Origin: Corbicula japonica
Lineage: Eukaryota > Mollusca > Bivalvia > Venerida > Cyrenidae
Length of the DNA: 64,000 nucleotides
NCBI GenBank assembly: GCA_038501625.1
Contig: JAZAYU010000052.1
Location: forward strand, 3,563,955 to 3,627,954
Reading direction: 5' to 3'
Shown here: one piece after another, positions 46,501 to 57,254 of the stretch
How the letters are laid out: every line of letters starts with the position of its first letter
Position numbering within the stretch: position 1 is the first letter of the stretch
Notes under the pieces: generated by a model
What the model saw: the letters and a program-made list of their open reading frames with translations, nothing else
The model's database searches: none
What the model was told of the DNA's origin: nothing
Position numbers and translations under genes: made by a program

Positions 46501-49500
46501 ATTCAGATTACACCAATTATCCTTTGATAGATTAAAATATCCTCACACATACCACAATTTACCAGATGAATGTATAAATGTAATAGTAAGTTAATAACCA
46601 AGGACCGTTTGGCAAAAAAAGGAAACATTTAAGCATTCGCCTCAGAAAGAGCCCATGTAAACATGACTTATCATCGATTTCTCAAGAGATAGCAAATGAC
46701 TTTTAGAATTACTTAAACATTTACATACATACATTTATTAGCATAATTTTACCTCCTTTTATGGAATATATTGTCAGGTGCCAAGGTTATAAAGCTGAGA
46801 TTGGAAGCCAGTCTCAAATCTCAAGCATCTGATTGGCTGAAATGGCGACTGGTCGCCATTTCAGCTAATCAGATGCTTGGGATTTGAGACTGGTTTCTAC
46901 ATGTATGATCAGTTTTATAACCTTAGGCACAGGCGTAAAAGCAGGCAGGCAATTGGTATCCATGCCTTTATTAGCCCGCGATTCACGGCTCATTCACTGC
47001 TATGTCCGAACACGATCCAAGCTGGGCTGGGGCATTCGAACTTCCAATTGCTATCATAACGCCTTAACCTCTCACCAAACAGACGGTAAATACATGTATC
47101 TAACAATAGCTTTTTAACTATCCGAACTATTTAGGAATGTTTCTTCTAAGGGGAAATTACATGCATTATCTTGGTTTACACAACGCGATTCTCTAAACCA
47201 TAACAGCAATATACTAACAATTTTTGCCCAAATGTTTCTGCTCATAACATTCCGGTTTCCAGACAACAAACAGTTTCAAGTCCTGTCAGGAAGATAAAAT
47301 AAACAATACTTACCGATGTATCGATTATCACTCCTGTTCCAGTCGTGTTTATTATAAACGATCCATAGTTGGCATTACAAGACACTGCCATTCCGTATCT
47401 TAGGTTCATTCTGTATTTTGCCGTAAATGAACCCGTTGAGGATGTCGCAAATGCGAGATCCAATGTATCGATCGTCATGTTCTAAAACAAGGTCAACAAC
47501 ATTTGAATCATGTAAACATATGATAAAGTATCAAAAAAGCATGCAAGCTTGTACAAGCATACTTTTTCGTAAACAGACATCCGCCAGCTACTTGACACCG
47601 GAGGTGAAAATCCGATTCTAGGATGCGCCGACCTTACACTTGTCTCAAAAGTCATCAGTAAAAACTAAAAGCAAGAAGCAGTTCAATAAAACTTTGCAAA
47701 AATAAGCATTAATAATGTATCTTTATTTTCTTTATGTTAGGAAAAGTAAAGTACAGAAAAGAACTAGATGGGTGTTGAGTTGAACACTTGTGTCGCCCTC
47801 TGGTACTATGTCTGAATAAAAATTCAAGTGCATGGGGCATAACTCCATCTTGATCGCCATAACTTGAAACAATTACGAGCGTGTTGTCATAATCAATATA
47901 TTTTGAACGTTTTAAAAAGAATATTAAGTTGAGAAACGGCCAAGTAATAGCCAAGGTTAAGTTTTCGTGTTAACATCCAGGTATCAAAGTGCATAATATC
48001 TATCAAATCTGAACTTTTCCTAAAGAATTTTCCATTATCAAGAGTTGTTTTATCATAAGCAATATAATTTAAAAGTTATATGGAGAAATATTGAGAAATG
48101 GAAATGTTATAGCCAACGCTTAGTTTTCGTGTAGAGTCCAAGTTCAAAAATGGGCAGAACTCCATCAAATGTGACCTTGACTTACATAATTTGCCATCAT
48201 CATAGGCGTGTTGTTATAAGCAATATAAATACAATTTGAAAGTTTCATGAAGAAATGTTAAGAAATGGCAAAGTAATAGCCAACGTTAAGTTTTCGTGTC
48301 AAAATCCAAGAACAAAAAGGAGCATAACTCCATCAAATGTGTGACCTAATTTAGCATCATCACGAGCGGCGTCATAAACAATATAAAAATTGAAGTTTCA
48401 TGAAGAAATATTACAACAATTACAGCCTACGATAAGTTTTCGTCACTTTTGACGGACAGACGAACAAAGCGACCCTAAGGTATCACCTTCTTCGAAAAAT
48501 TGACACAAACACAGATAGATCTAAAAACTTACTTAACTTCTTTTTACACTAATTCACAAAAACTAAACAACACAAAACATCATTTGCTCTTGTGGGTATA
48601 ATTATCATGGCAACAATATGGTGTGTTATTTTTAAAGAAATTTCAATTTAGAAGTGATAAATCAACGTTTGTCACCAATTTACGTGACCAGAAAGCAACC
48701 AGGAAATTCAGATAAAACACTTTTACAAATATTTCATAATGTTTACATATGTAAGTCAAGAGACCATAACATATTGTTGTCAGTATCATATTACTCATGT
48801 GGGCATTTAAATGATTTTTGGGGTTGTTTAGATATTGTGATTTTATGATTTTGTCGTTTGAGAGATTTTGATATTTTTCTTTTCATCAATGAACGTGCAA
48901 TGATGGCTGTGGACGGCCTTAATTTATTAGAAAGGGAAAATTTATATTGGCGCAACTGACCCTGACCGCCAATGCAGCAAAAATTACCCCCCCCCCCGCC
49001 AAAATAAGTACTTATACAGTATAATTTCGGTTTATATTCGAAAAATAATGACTTTAAACTGCTGTGTTTCCAAGCAATATAATATATTAAAATATGAAAA
49101 AAATGCACACATTTCATTTCAAGGTAACAGCCAGGGCCTAAGACAGTAAAGCTAAAATTGGAGACCATTCTCAGATCTCAACCATATGATTGTCTGAAAT
49201 GGCTTCGGATCTCCATTTCAGCCAATCAGATGCTTTAGATTTGAGACTGGTCTCCAGATTTGGTTTTGTGATCTTGTGCACAATGTTTCACTATTTAAAT
49301 ATACCTTCGGATATAGTCGTATCTTTGCAAAATTCACTTTGACGAAAGGGTCTGTATCAGCACCTTCATCAATTACAATATTTGATGTGTCACTGACTGA
49401 AAGAAAATCAAAGAATCTATTCTTCTTTTCCGGGAAGCCGGTAGAGCATTGAGATCAATTGAACCGATATGAACATGAGTAGTATTTGAGCCTACAGTAT

Positions 49501-50219
49501 CTGAATTACATACTACGTAGATATGTTTTAGTCGATAACACCACTGCAGTCAACATCGTTTTAAAGTTGAAAACTTATAGAAATTATTCTTAGAGAAAGT
49601 ATTATTCAAACATATAGAAATTTAGTATTTTAAACTTATAGAAAGTAATATTTTAATCGATTTCTATGAGAAGCTTAATCATTTTCTTTTATTTCTGCCA
49701 TCGGCTGATTTCAGGGGCTCTGGTCTCAGTATGGTTATTGAGTACCTACGGTTTTCGCGTAACAATACCAAAAGCTATTGGTTTATTGTTTTCTGTACTC
49801 TTGAGATATCGTTTCGTTAAAGAACCTAAAGGCTCGATTTGTTTCTTTTATCGCTGTCATCGTGTTCTAGCTAATTTGACTCCAGGGGTCCTGGTTTCGA
49901 TAAGACCATAGAGTACTCGCCCATTTGGCGTTACAATGCTATTAGCGTCTTATGTTTAATATGTTTGTGTGCTTGTGCATGCAACATTGTTGAGCTGATG
50001 GGTGAGTTGGAGTAATTTCACCAAGACAACTTGTACTTGTTTGTTAAAATGAGAACCTGTTGGGGCAAGTGTGAGGTTGGTGCACCCTAGAACCTGGTTT
50101 AAACCCTCAGTGGCAATTTGTTTTGCCTCTGACCGTTCCAAGGCGGTATCCCCAAAGGTTCTCGTTTTCGTTAATTGTTTGTTGCTTCCTATTTGAATTG
50201 ACATACTTAAATCAAACAT

Positions 50220-50257
<38 letters not shown>

Positions 50258-53200
50258 TCTCTTCTTTTTCGCTGCGTGGGTTGGCTGTGTTTTGTGAGTG
50301 TGGCCATTACTTTTTGCATGTAACATTGTTGAGGTGAGTGGTTTGGAGTTAATTCATCAAGACAAATAGTGTTTGCTTATTTTTATTAGAACATGTAGCG
50401 GCAATGGGAGGTTCTATGGTGAAAAAAATGCACACTTGCCCAAACAGTTTCTCATACGAACAAACAAGGACAAGTTGGTGGTAATAATCTCCTACTCACA
50501 TTCCAACACGACAATGTTGCAAGTAAAAGCACAAAAAAAACATAAAACATAAGCAGTGTCAATGTTCATAGAAATGTTGTTAAAAGCTGTGTAATAATGC
50601 CAACTAGTTCTTTTCTTATCAAGGGTGCACAATTAGTACCCATAGAGATTCCTGCGAATTCGAGTCAGTGATAGACATATTCATTAATTTACTGCGCCGT
50701 TAAAAGATCAAGCATCGAATTGACACAAATCTCTAATATCCGCGCCTTAAAGCCTCTAACTGATACAGACTTCTATTGGTTGTGCCCTTACATGTAACAA
50801 GGGACTTATGGAAGTATGTTTGTGTCGCCTTAAGAAAGAAACCCAGTCACTTACTGACTGGCACTTTCAAGGTCATTGCATGATGAAAGAGTTTCTCTTT
50901 ATCAGAGAAACAGACTTATTATTATTAGATATTTAGATAAATATGATGTAAATTATAACAAGACAACGAGTAGAATTGATAATACAAAACCTGCACTATT
51001 ATGCATATCTACCTTTAATGAAAACCATTAATGAGTGATATAAGAACCTTCAGTTCAAACGATTGTGATTCCGGATTTCGGAACAATTTGGTAGATTGCA
51101 GTCAAAATATTTGAGTTAATATGTTTGCAGATTTGTAATTAAAACCATTTTAAAACAAAAATTGACTGAAGATGAATTGGTATGTTTCTTTTGATTGTGT
51201 TATTTCCACATGCTTCAAAATCAGTAACATTTTATTTGTAATACTGTCGAGTGTCTTAAATCAGTAACATCTTCTTTCTGATACATAATTTTTTCGACTG
51301 TCTAAAATTTAAAAAAAATGCGCAGCAATTTACCTGAAATGTATTCAGTTGGATCTAAAGTCGCTTGGTTATGGCAGTACACCTTGATCTTTTGACGTCT
51401 AAAGCTGACTGGATACAACCAGTAATGGCCGTCGTTGGTGTATTTCGCATTACATATTTTCAGGTCTTGACAGGTTTCGATTTCTAAATATAAAGAGTAT
51501 ATATTACATCTAAACACAATACATCCAGTTAGCATATTACACACAACAAGAATGTATATACACTTAGTCATTTGAAACCCTACATCATTACATCGCATCA
51601 GCAGCGTTACAATACACTAAGTCAGTAGAACTCGCCAGAATGAATTACCAGTCAGAAGAAATATGAACTTTACTTTACCATTAGTAAGTAAAATATCCGC
51701 TATAGAAAATTTTTATGAAATGGTATATTAAAAAATTAATTTTGTTGCCTACCTTTTACACATTTCGGAGTTATTGACCAGTTCCCGGTTTCTTCACAAA
51801 TTGCATACATTTGGCCAGTCTCTGCCTTGTATCCATCATTACACATGAATCGTACGCGGTTTCCAACGCCATTCATGTTACCAAGCAGCACACCATTGTT
51901 CAGCGATAGCTTATGGCACTCTGGATAATAAAATAAATCATAAATAGTAACAGTCTAATATAACTCTGTACAGTTACATGTACACTCACCCAAGTTGGTC
52001 TACTTGGTCACTTTTTGTCCGTAATATTTTATAAGAAAGACACTGACTTTACTCTTGTTTGTAATTTGATGTAAAAACAGTTTTCAATTTAAGTTTTAGT
52101 ATTGTATTTGTTTACTTTGGAACAGCTTTGCAATAGTTATCCTAAATTTTGCAATAAATCCATTTCATGCATAAACTGATAAAGCAAAGAGAAAATTGCT
52201 CTAAATTGCTTGTTTTGTTTAAACAGGACCCTCATTAAAAGAAAAAAACATAAAAACTTGTTAATCAGCATCATTTTAGTCTAAATAAACCTTCATTCAA
52301 TATACCCAATTTTATCATATACCCCCTTTCAATTAAAGACTGTTCTAACTTTGACCCTGAATTGAAAGTAATTGGTAGTGAATTCATTTAAGAAAACAGT
52401 CATTAAAGATTTTAAAAACATAAAATAACTGATAACTGTCAAGACGTTTATAACATTTCATTTCTCAACCTCTCTTGACAAAGAGAAGAAACGAAACTAG
52501 CATACATTGTAAACCTATACAAGTTTTAGAACAATTACAATTTTAAGGCCCGGATAGTTTACCAATGTATTTTACTCGTAAATATATTACCATTAATAAA
52601 TATCATATTCTATACATTAAAACAATCCAAAGCATTATTTTAATTAATTATTTATTATATCTATTTATACTAATTAAAAATGATATTGCCTCTACCTGGA
52701 AGCGAACCAGCACCGTCACGGCGACAGAGCCTAGTTCTACGTCTACGATTCGAACAGCGCAACCAATAAAGCTAGCCGGGACAAGCCCCAAAAAGGTTTA
52801 TCGGAGAGCCCTGATATACGTTACCTACACTGCATGACATCGCTAACGTTTTTGTTTTTAAGAAACTAAACAATACAAACTATCCAACAATACAAAAGAG
52901 AACAGCTTATCAATAAGTAAATCTGTAATCTATTTTCAAAATATTCGTGAAAGTGCAACGAGCAGGCTTTCGTCTCATAACGTTAACAACATTAGTGGCA
53001 ATAAATATTGTTATTTTACCTGTATTTGTGCACTTTTCATTTTCAACGCCACAATTTTGCCCATCTTTGCAGTTCTCACAACCAGTTGGTAGCTAAAAAA
53101 GAAGGTGAGGTAGTAAGACCATCAACTCTGTTGAACGACATTTTAAACAGTACCACGTTCAGGGTATCACAAACGGAACCTGGGCAGATTTTCATTGTTT

Positions 53201-55484
53201 CTGATTAAGGCGTTCGCAAGCTATAGCAAATAGTGTCACCTTTGCCCAAGGTTATAAAACTGAGCATGGAAACCAGTCTCAAATCTCAAGTATCTGATTG
53301 GCTGAATGGCGACTGGTCGCCATTTCAGCCAATCAGATGCCTGAGATATGAGACTGGTTTCCTATCTCAGCTTTATAACCTTCAGACCTAGCTTTCTTCC
53401 TCCATTGAGTATAATTTCACAATCGAACCAATCATTGTTGATAGATTTTTTGTCGTACTGACCCAACATAGATTTTACGTTTACATTGTGTTTGTTTGTT
53501 TTTGTTTAAGTAGTTAAAGTAAGAAGTAATAAGTCATTTTTTCATCCATAAAAGTAAAAAATATATAACACAGTATAACTCGTCGGAGTGGGTGTGATAT
53601 GATTTTATCTAGGACCAGTAAAGACGAGTTTGTAAACAATCATCGCGTTATGTGGGACATTCTGCCAATATCTCATTACCTAGCAATTTTAGTAAAAACC
53701 TTCTTCGAATTGTCTTGCGACATTTTAAGAGCTATAAATTGTATAACATAGAATAGTAAAATGTCGCCATTTGACTCAGAAGTCAACAGAATCATTATGG
53801 ATTAGTGCACTTCCATATTGACTTCTGCGATGGTCTATTTGCTGACATTCCCTCCTATCAGATTGATAAGTTGCAACGAGTCCAAAACCACGCTGCCAGA
53901 CTTGTTGTTACAAAGGCCTCATTTGATCAACCAAGTGCTAATCTTCTCAAACAACTTCAATGGTAACCAGTGAGAGCCAGAATTATGTTTAAGATAATTG
54001 TAACAGTTTTTCGTATAGTCAACAACACCGCTCCAAACTATCTAAAAGAAATGTTCTCGCAATCTAAAAGCAGATATCGACTTCGATCGCAGAGTGATAG
54101 AAACTTCATTGTCCCAAGACGGAGAACAAAATTAGCCGATAGATCTTTAGCGGTTATTGGTCTTAAACTATGGAATGAATTGCCTAATGACTTGAAAAAC
54201 ATTTGTTCTGAACTTGAATTTCGAAGAAAACTTAAAACTCATTTGTTTACACAGTTTTACAACCAATAGCAAACTAAATGTGTTATTTCTTTTGCAGAAC
54301 TGATAGAGACTAGCATACATTTTTTGTTTTGTTTTAATGTAAAGCGCAATAGAAAATTTATTATTTTTGCGCTATATAAATGCATTGTATTTGTATTTGT
54401 ATAGTAATAAAAAGGAAACCAAACCGCACCCAACTGTCTACAACTGTTTACATTTTATCACTGTTTTGAAGGCCACAAAGCACGATGCTTATATCTCTGC
54501 TCTTCTACAGCGCTTTTTATGATTGTTGGTAATTTTAGTTGATCGTTATGTCTACCTTTTTTATTTGCTCGACCGTGGCAGGGGTTAAAAAGTTTAGAAA
54601 GTTTTATGAAAACCTGGTTTTCAATATGCTCTTTCTTATTTATTTTTTTTTTCAAATATCAAGTCCGTATTAACTTATTTGCATACAATGGAGAATTATT
54701 TCTCAAGAGATTATTTTAGTTATGAAAGAGTCGAACCTATACTTTGGCGACAATGACATTTTGCGGGCGCAACTACCAAACACCGGAATATAGTAGACTA
54801 CCGTGCCTCGGTATTTTGATCACGTTTTGGCTTAATAGTGAAAGGGATATTTATATTTTTTAGATTTGAATAACATTCTTTTTCAAAAGAAATGTGTTCA
54901 TGAATGAATGCCTGAAATTTACAAAGAGCTTAAACTATACAAAATTCATGTTCAATTGCGGGTAGAAAATACGTGGTTTTCCATTACACACACTTTCGTA
55001 GGTTCTTATTTGAATTATTGGGTCTTAACTTTCTATTTTATATTAATATTCAATGCTTTAGTTCTGAAATCGTGAATCGATCTGCCTACGAAATATATAA
55101 AATGTGTATTCAAATGCTGTTAATGTATAAGGAAGATTTCATTACAGCACTTACTTTATAATGCATGTCAGATTGTTTAATGAAATAACAGTCATTTTTA
55201 TCCGAAAAGGCCAAGCCCATTTCTGATAGTCCATCGGTATTCAGGAGGTTGCACAGAGTTAACCGCCGGCAAAAACTAATTGCCAAACACCCAGGTCTTC
55301 TTACACATTCTACGACGCACAGATCTAAAGATACTTGCAGAAATTTGTGAAAAATATATTTATCGTCCACGCATTCAGTTCTAAAAGCTATATCGTAAGA
55401 CACATGTACACCGTAAATAAAACTGTGTGGTATTATTAATAAGGTCAATAATTTTACAAAAGTATAATGAATCCGATTCGTCAT
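40470..55484 (-). CDS. Gene C: secreted PAN/apple - Cys-rich - sushi - GON protein
   Basis: Predicted exons (minus) are 55484-55155, 53092-53020, 51920-51753, 51483-51334, 49396-49305, 47481-47314, 40892-40745 and 40510-40470, totalling 1170 nt and 389 aa with all phases compatible. Order: signal peptide (about 1-25), PAN/apple-like module (about 30-110), small Cys-rich module (111-134), sushi/CCP (135-190) and GON domain (191 to about 377), then a short tail. GON is known mainly as the C-terminal domain of ADAMTS9, ADAMTS20 and nematode GON-1; here no metalloprotease is present. Secretion to the extracellular space is inferred. Sushi and PAN modules suggest carbohydrate or protein recognition, but partner and role are unknown. 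Full transcript not confirmed. Confidence 0.78.
40745..40892 (-). CDS. Gene C exon 7: GON domain, C-terminal part
   Basis: 148 nt, acceptor TATTATAG, donor GACG|GTGAG, phase 0 to 1. It has W-R-V-G-G, S-G-G-A-I-I-S and the Cys cluster S-C-G-G-S-C-G-W-C, the hallmark end of GON domains. The intron upstream is about 6.4 kb and full of repeats. Confidence 0.88.
40956..41001 (-). other. Partial duplicate of gene C exon 7 (possible alternative mini-exon)
   Basis: 46 nt with acceptor TTAAAG and donor CCAG|GTACA. Its start (CTTACATGG..GGTGG-like, ending TTTTGCCAG) copies the first third of exon 7, and the flanking GAGGCGCGTC intron sequence is duplicated too. It has the same phases as exon 7 (0 to 1), so it could replace it in frame but not be added to it. 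Confidence 0.5.
41880..42013. repeat. Palindrome, 134 bp
   Basis: TTATTTACTTATTAGCTGG pairs with CCAGCTAATAAGTAAATAA, and inner arms contain GGTCAATATCA and a GACCGAGGC..GCCTCGGTC centre. A fold-back MITE in intron 7 of gene C. Confidence 0.9.
42372..42931. mobile_element. 560-bp TA-flanked MITE, copy 1
   Basis: Inverted ends CACTCAACAAAAGTTCTAAT and their perfect inverse (27 bp or so) are flanked by TA at both sides, a Tc1/mariner-type target. It has no transposase. A diverged copy lies at 51983-52530. Confidence 0.9.
42932..46778. other. Intron 6 of gene C, AT-rich, few features
   Basis: No exon found on either strand. A TTG-rich stretch lies at 45215-45250. Confidence 0.4.
46779..46928. 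mobile_element. Palindromic MITE family P5, copy 3
   Basis: A hairpin from TGCCAAGGTTAT to CCTTAGGC with the GATTGGCTGAAATGGCGAC core. Flanks TCAGG and ACAGG agree at 4 of 5 bases. Confidence 0.88.
47020..47090 (-). other. tRNA-like segment (possible SINE head)
   Basis: On the minus strand TGGTGAGAGGTTAAGGCG resembles an A box region and AAGTTCGAATGCC a B box. I could not draw a full cloverleaf, so a tRNA-derived SINE relic is more likely than a tRNA gene. Confidence 0.35.
47314..47481 (-). CDS. Gene C exon 6: GON domain, third part
   Basis: 168 nt, acceptor TTTTAG, donor ATCG|GTAAG, phase 0 to 0. It has L-D-L-A-F-A-T-S-S-T-G (the T-x-D-L-x-F-x-x-T-x-G strand of GON), Y-G-M-A-V-S-C-N, G-S-F-I-I-N and G-T-G-V. 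The last block corresponds to the GRFSINLxGTG-type strand. Confidence 0.88.
47760..48480. repeat. Diverged tandem repeat, about 4 units of 170-190 bp
   Basis: Recurring order: GCATAACTCCATCAAATGTG, then a CATCATC..GCG..GTTGT(C/T)ATAA block, AATATAAA, GTTTCATGAAGAAAT, and ATAGCCAACGTTAAGTTTTC. It ends with GACGGACAGACGAACAAAGC. In intron 5 of gene C. Confidence 0.75.
49136..49279. mobile_element. Palindromic MITE family P5, copy 4 (degenerate)
   Basis: It shares AAAGCTAAAATTGGAGACC, TCTCAGATCTCAACCA and the GCCAATCAGATGC arm with the other copies, but the ends are mutated and no clear target duplication remains. Confidence 0.8.
49305..49396 (-). CDS. Gene C exon 5: GON domain, second part
   Basis: 92 nt, acceptor TTTCAG, donor GAAG|GTATA, phase 1 to 0. 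It encodes F-V-K-V-N-F-A-K-I-R-L-Y-P-K, matching the F-x-K-V-R-I strand of GON. It is shorter than the corresponding part of ADAMTS GON domains. Confidence 0.78.
49690..50665. repeat. Composite of PLE-arm repeats with an RT remnant
   Basis: Two diverged direct arm copies (49690-49860, 49860-50310), a (CT)n run at 50221-50253, and an inverted piece near 50430-50540. At 50570-50660 a stretch matches the PLE RT region around 10670-10800 (TGTTGTTAAAAGCTGT; GGGTGCACAATTAGTACCCAT). So the arm family is physically linked to PLE coding sequence here as well. Confidence 0.75.
51334..51483 (-). CDS. Gene C exon 4: GON domain, first part
   Basis: 150 nt, phase 1 to 1, acceptor TATTTAG. It has T-C-Q-D-L, then D-G-H-Y-W-L-Y-P, then I-K-V-Y-C-H, then D-P-T-E-Y-I-S. 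This is the opening of GON domains (a Cys, D-G-E-Y-type turn, VYC, and the P-x-E-Y-I block). Confidence 0.88.
51753..51920 (-). CDS. Gene C exon 3: sushi/CCP domain
   Basis: 168 nt, acceptor TATCCAG, donor AAAG|GTAGG, phase 1 to 1. Sushi pattern: C-H, N-G, G-N-R-V-R-F-M-C-N-D-G-Y, I-C, G-N-W and P-K-C, with four Cys and the invariant Trp. One domain per exon is usual for sushi. Confidence 0.92.
51983..52530. mobile_element. TA-flanked MITE, copy 2 (diverged)
   Basis: It begins after TA with CACTCACCCAAGTTGGTC and follows copy 1 (42372-42931) along its length, ending with CCTCTCTTGACAAAGAG..GAAACGAAACTAGCATACATTG. The right TIR is eroded. Confidence 0.8.
52690..52765 (-). other. tRNA-like segment
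   Basis: On the minus strand GCTGGTTCGCTTCCAGG forms a plausible T arm, following a GGCTCTGTCGCCGTGACGG stretch. A D arm is not clear. Probably a tRNA-derived repeat. Confidence 0.3.
53020..53092 (-). CDS. Gene C exon 2: small Cys-rich module
   Basis: 73 nt, acceptor TTTTTTAG, donor ACAG|GTAAAA, phase 0 to 1. It encodes G-C-E-N-C-K-D-G-Q-N-C-G and one further Cys, like part of an EGF-type or linker module. Its small size makes the family uncertain. Confidence 0.7.
53243..53385. mobile_element. Palindromic MITE family P5, copy 5
   Basis: It runs from TGCCCAAGGTTATAAAACTG to GCTTTATAACCTTCAG with the core palindrome. Flanks ACCTT and ACCTA agree at 4 of 5 bases. In intron 1 of gene C. Confidence 0.88.
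53790..54402 (+). pseudogene. L2/CR1-type LINE, 3' fragment
   Basis: The C-terminal RT-downstream region is recognisable: L-Q-R-V-Q-N-H-A-A-R-L-V, a stop where W-x-P-V begins (TGGTAACC), then A-P-N-Y-L-K-E-M, V-P-R-R-R-T-K, and L-K-L-W-N-E-L-P-N-D-L, ending T-H-L-F. The longest open piece is 53970-54269. The tail GCGCTATATAAATGCATTG followed by TGTATTTG units is the usual 3' end of L2-like elements. In intron 1 of gene C. Confidence 0.88.
54403..55154. other. Intron 1 of gene C, proximal part
   Basis: AT-rich, no additional exon found. Confidence 0.4.
55155..55484 (-). CDS. Gene C exon 1: signal peptide and PAN/apple-like module
   Basis: ATG at 55484. Hydrophobic residues 10-24 form a signal peptide, with a likely cut after S-F-I-Y-G. 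A PAN-type pattern follows: L-D-L-C-V-V-E-C-V, P-G-C-L-A-I-S-F, C-N-L-L, and C-Y-F-I near the end, with seven Cys in all. The donor is TAAA|GTAAG, phase 0, after 110 codons. Confidence 0.8.
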
Positions 55485-56157
55485 TTTTCAATACTAATGG
55501 TCACGCTGTAATTTCCAAGCTTAAAATGGCAGCAGTTTCACTGCAAAGTGACGATAGATAGTTAATTATCAACAGCCAGTCACTGCTGGCAGAAGGCGAC
55601 AAGTGTATAATTTATGTTCCATTCTTTGATATCTTATGTAAATACTTGCAACTATTTGTTACCAATGGATTATTAAAACCCCAGATAAATACAAAAATAC
55701 AGATACAATTATGGTATTATTATATAACATAAGAGTTTATAGCAGGCGTCTGTCTTTTACAGGGTGAAATTGTACATAAACGAGTATTAATTGTAACACA
55801 CACAAAATCCAGTAAAAACAAAAGAGCCTGCAATATGTTCATATCTGTCGTATTCGGTGGCTTTCAACGTTCTCTTTTCATCTATAGATTATTTAATATA
55901 TTTGATAAAGGTAAAACAATACAGAACACGCATATGCTGGCATACCAGATCAGGTCATCCGGCGTTTTCACCCAGGTAGGATATTTATGCGCGCCTTAGA
56001 TGACGTGACGTCACACGTCATAATGTATTTTACTTCATTAATTTAGGTAAGTGACGTCATTTAGAAAAGAAGATACGTAAAATTGAACAAACGTTTTAGC
56101 GTGTTGAAACACGTAATACATGTACACAAATTGTAAACAATTAAGGTATACAAGAAA
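55485..56157. promoter_or_regulatory. Upstream region of gene C
   Basis: It should contain the promoter and 5' UTR of gene C, but no start site or TATA box can be fixed. Confidence 0.3.
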
Positions 56158-56270
56158 AAGTATCTTGCATGAGACTGTAAGTGAAGATAGAAAAGTCTGT
56201 CACCTCGTTCCCGCCAAAACCCTAGGCGACAGATTTTTCCATTATTACCTTAGACTAATGCAAGATACTT
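56158..56270. repeat. Hairpin, 113 bp
   Basis: AAGTATCTTGCAT and ATGCAAGATACTT form the ends, with inner complementary stretches (AGTCTGTC; GACAGATTT). Confidence 0.75.
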
Positions 56271-56765
56271 ATAAGCTTCGATCTCCTTCCATAATTCATT
56301 GTATTCCAGCTGCTGAGCTTTTATTATTCAAGTTTCAAATATACCGAAGGCAAGTACGGTTCACGAAAACCACAATTACTTGAATGTAGCCTTACTTTTA
56401 CCTAAGATAGAGTTTATGAAGTCGTGTTCGGTGGCCTGCAAAGTTCCATTTTTATTTATTGCAACTTAAAAGGAATAAGAAATAAACATTTAAATCAACT
56501 CAAACGATCTGTGTGTGATATGAATGTGCAATGGGCCATACATAATTATAACGGAATGAAGAGCTTTGTAGAGTTATAGGGAAATTTTCTGCTTAAGATA
56601 TACAAATAATATTAGGCCTATTCTATTACTGCTTATGCAATCGTTGAAACGGTGAAGTTAACTAGCATGCACACGTTCTATAACGTTACGTCACGTAAAA
56701 CAAACATTTTTACTGACTGCACTTTCAACTGCTGTCGTGAAAGTTGACGTAAATCGGTATAAATC

Positions 56766-56915
56766 GAAATATGCATAACAGAAACATGCCACATCCAGCA
56801 TACACAGCCTCCCCACACAGCCAGAAAGTAGAGAGGAAAAGAGAGCATGGTCTTACAATAAACCGTTTCAAAATGGACGCCACCAACAAATAACGAAAGT
56901 GAGAACCAGATGGAG
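56766..56915 (+). repeat. PLE terminal-arm fragment
   Basis: Very similar to 9485-9635: ACATCCAGCATACACAGCC, CACACAGCC, AGTAGAGAGGAAAAGAGAGC and AAAATGGACGCCACC. Confidence 0.85.
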
Positions 56916-56929
56916 CATAATTCGAATAA

Positions 56930-57254
56930 AAGTCAGTGGGACCGTATGTAAACCCTGTAAATGTCCAGTTTATCGAGTAAATATCGTGTTTAATCGTACT
57001 AGGCCGTAACAGACCGTACTTGGAACCCTAGTACAACAATCGTATGAAACTCATTTGCAAATCGTGTTCAAACAGTGACAAACCTTGCTTGACCGAGTAT
57101 ATCCGTGCTTTGTTTGTACATTCGAGTCTAAATCGTACCAACTCATCCCTCGGCACGGTTGGAACTCAATATTCGTACCCGTCAACCCGTGTATAACCGA
57201 GTATACCGTATTGGAGCCGTGTGCCCAACCGTGTTCTGTGTGAGACAGGCTTTA
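56930..57254 (+). repeat. Right half of the CGTA-rich fold-back element
   Basis: Collinear with about 14120-14451, including the terminal GTGTTCTGTGTGAGACAGGCT. It is joined directly to a PLE arm fragment, as the full copy is also near PLE sequence. Confidence 0.85.

Noticed and set aside
56120..56383. 87-codon plus ORF
   Set aside because: It is the read-through of a hairpin repeat (56158-56270), without homology.
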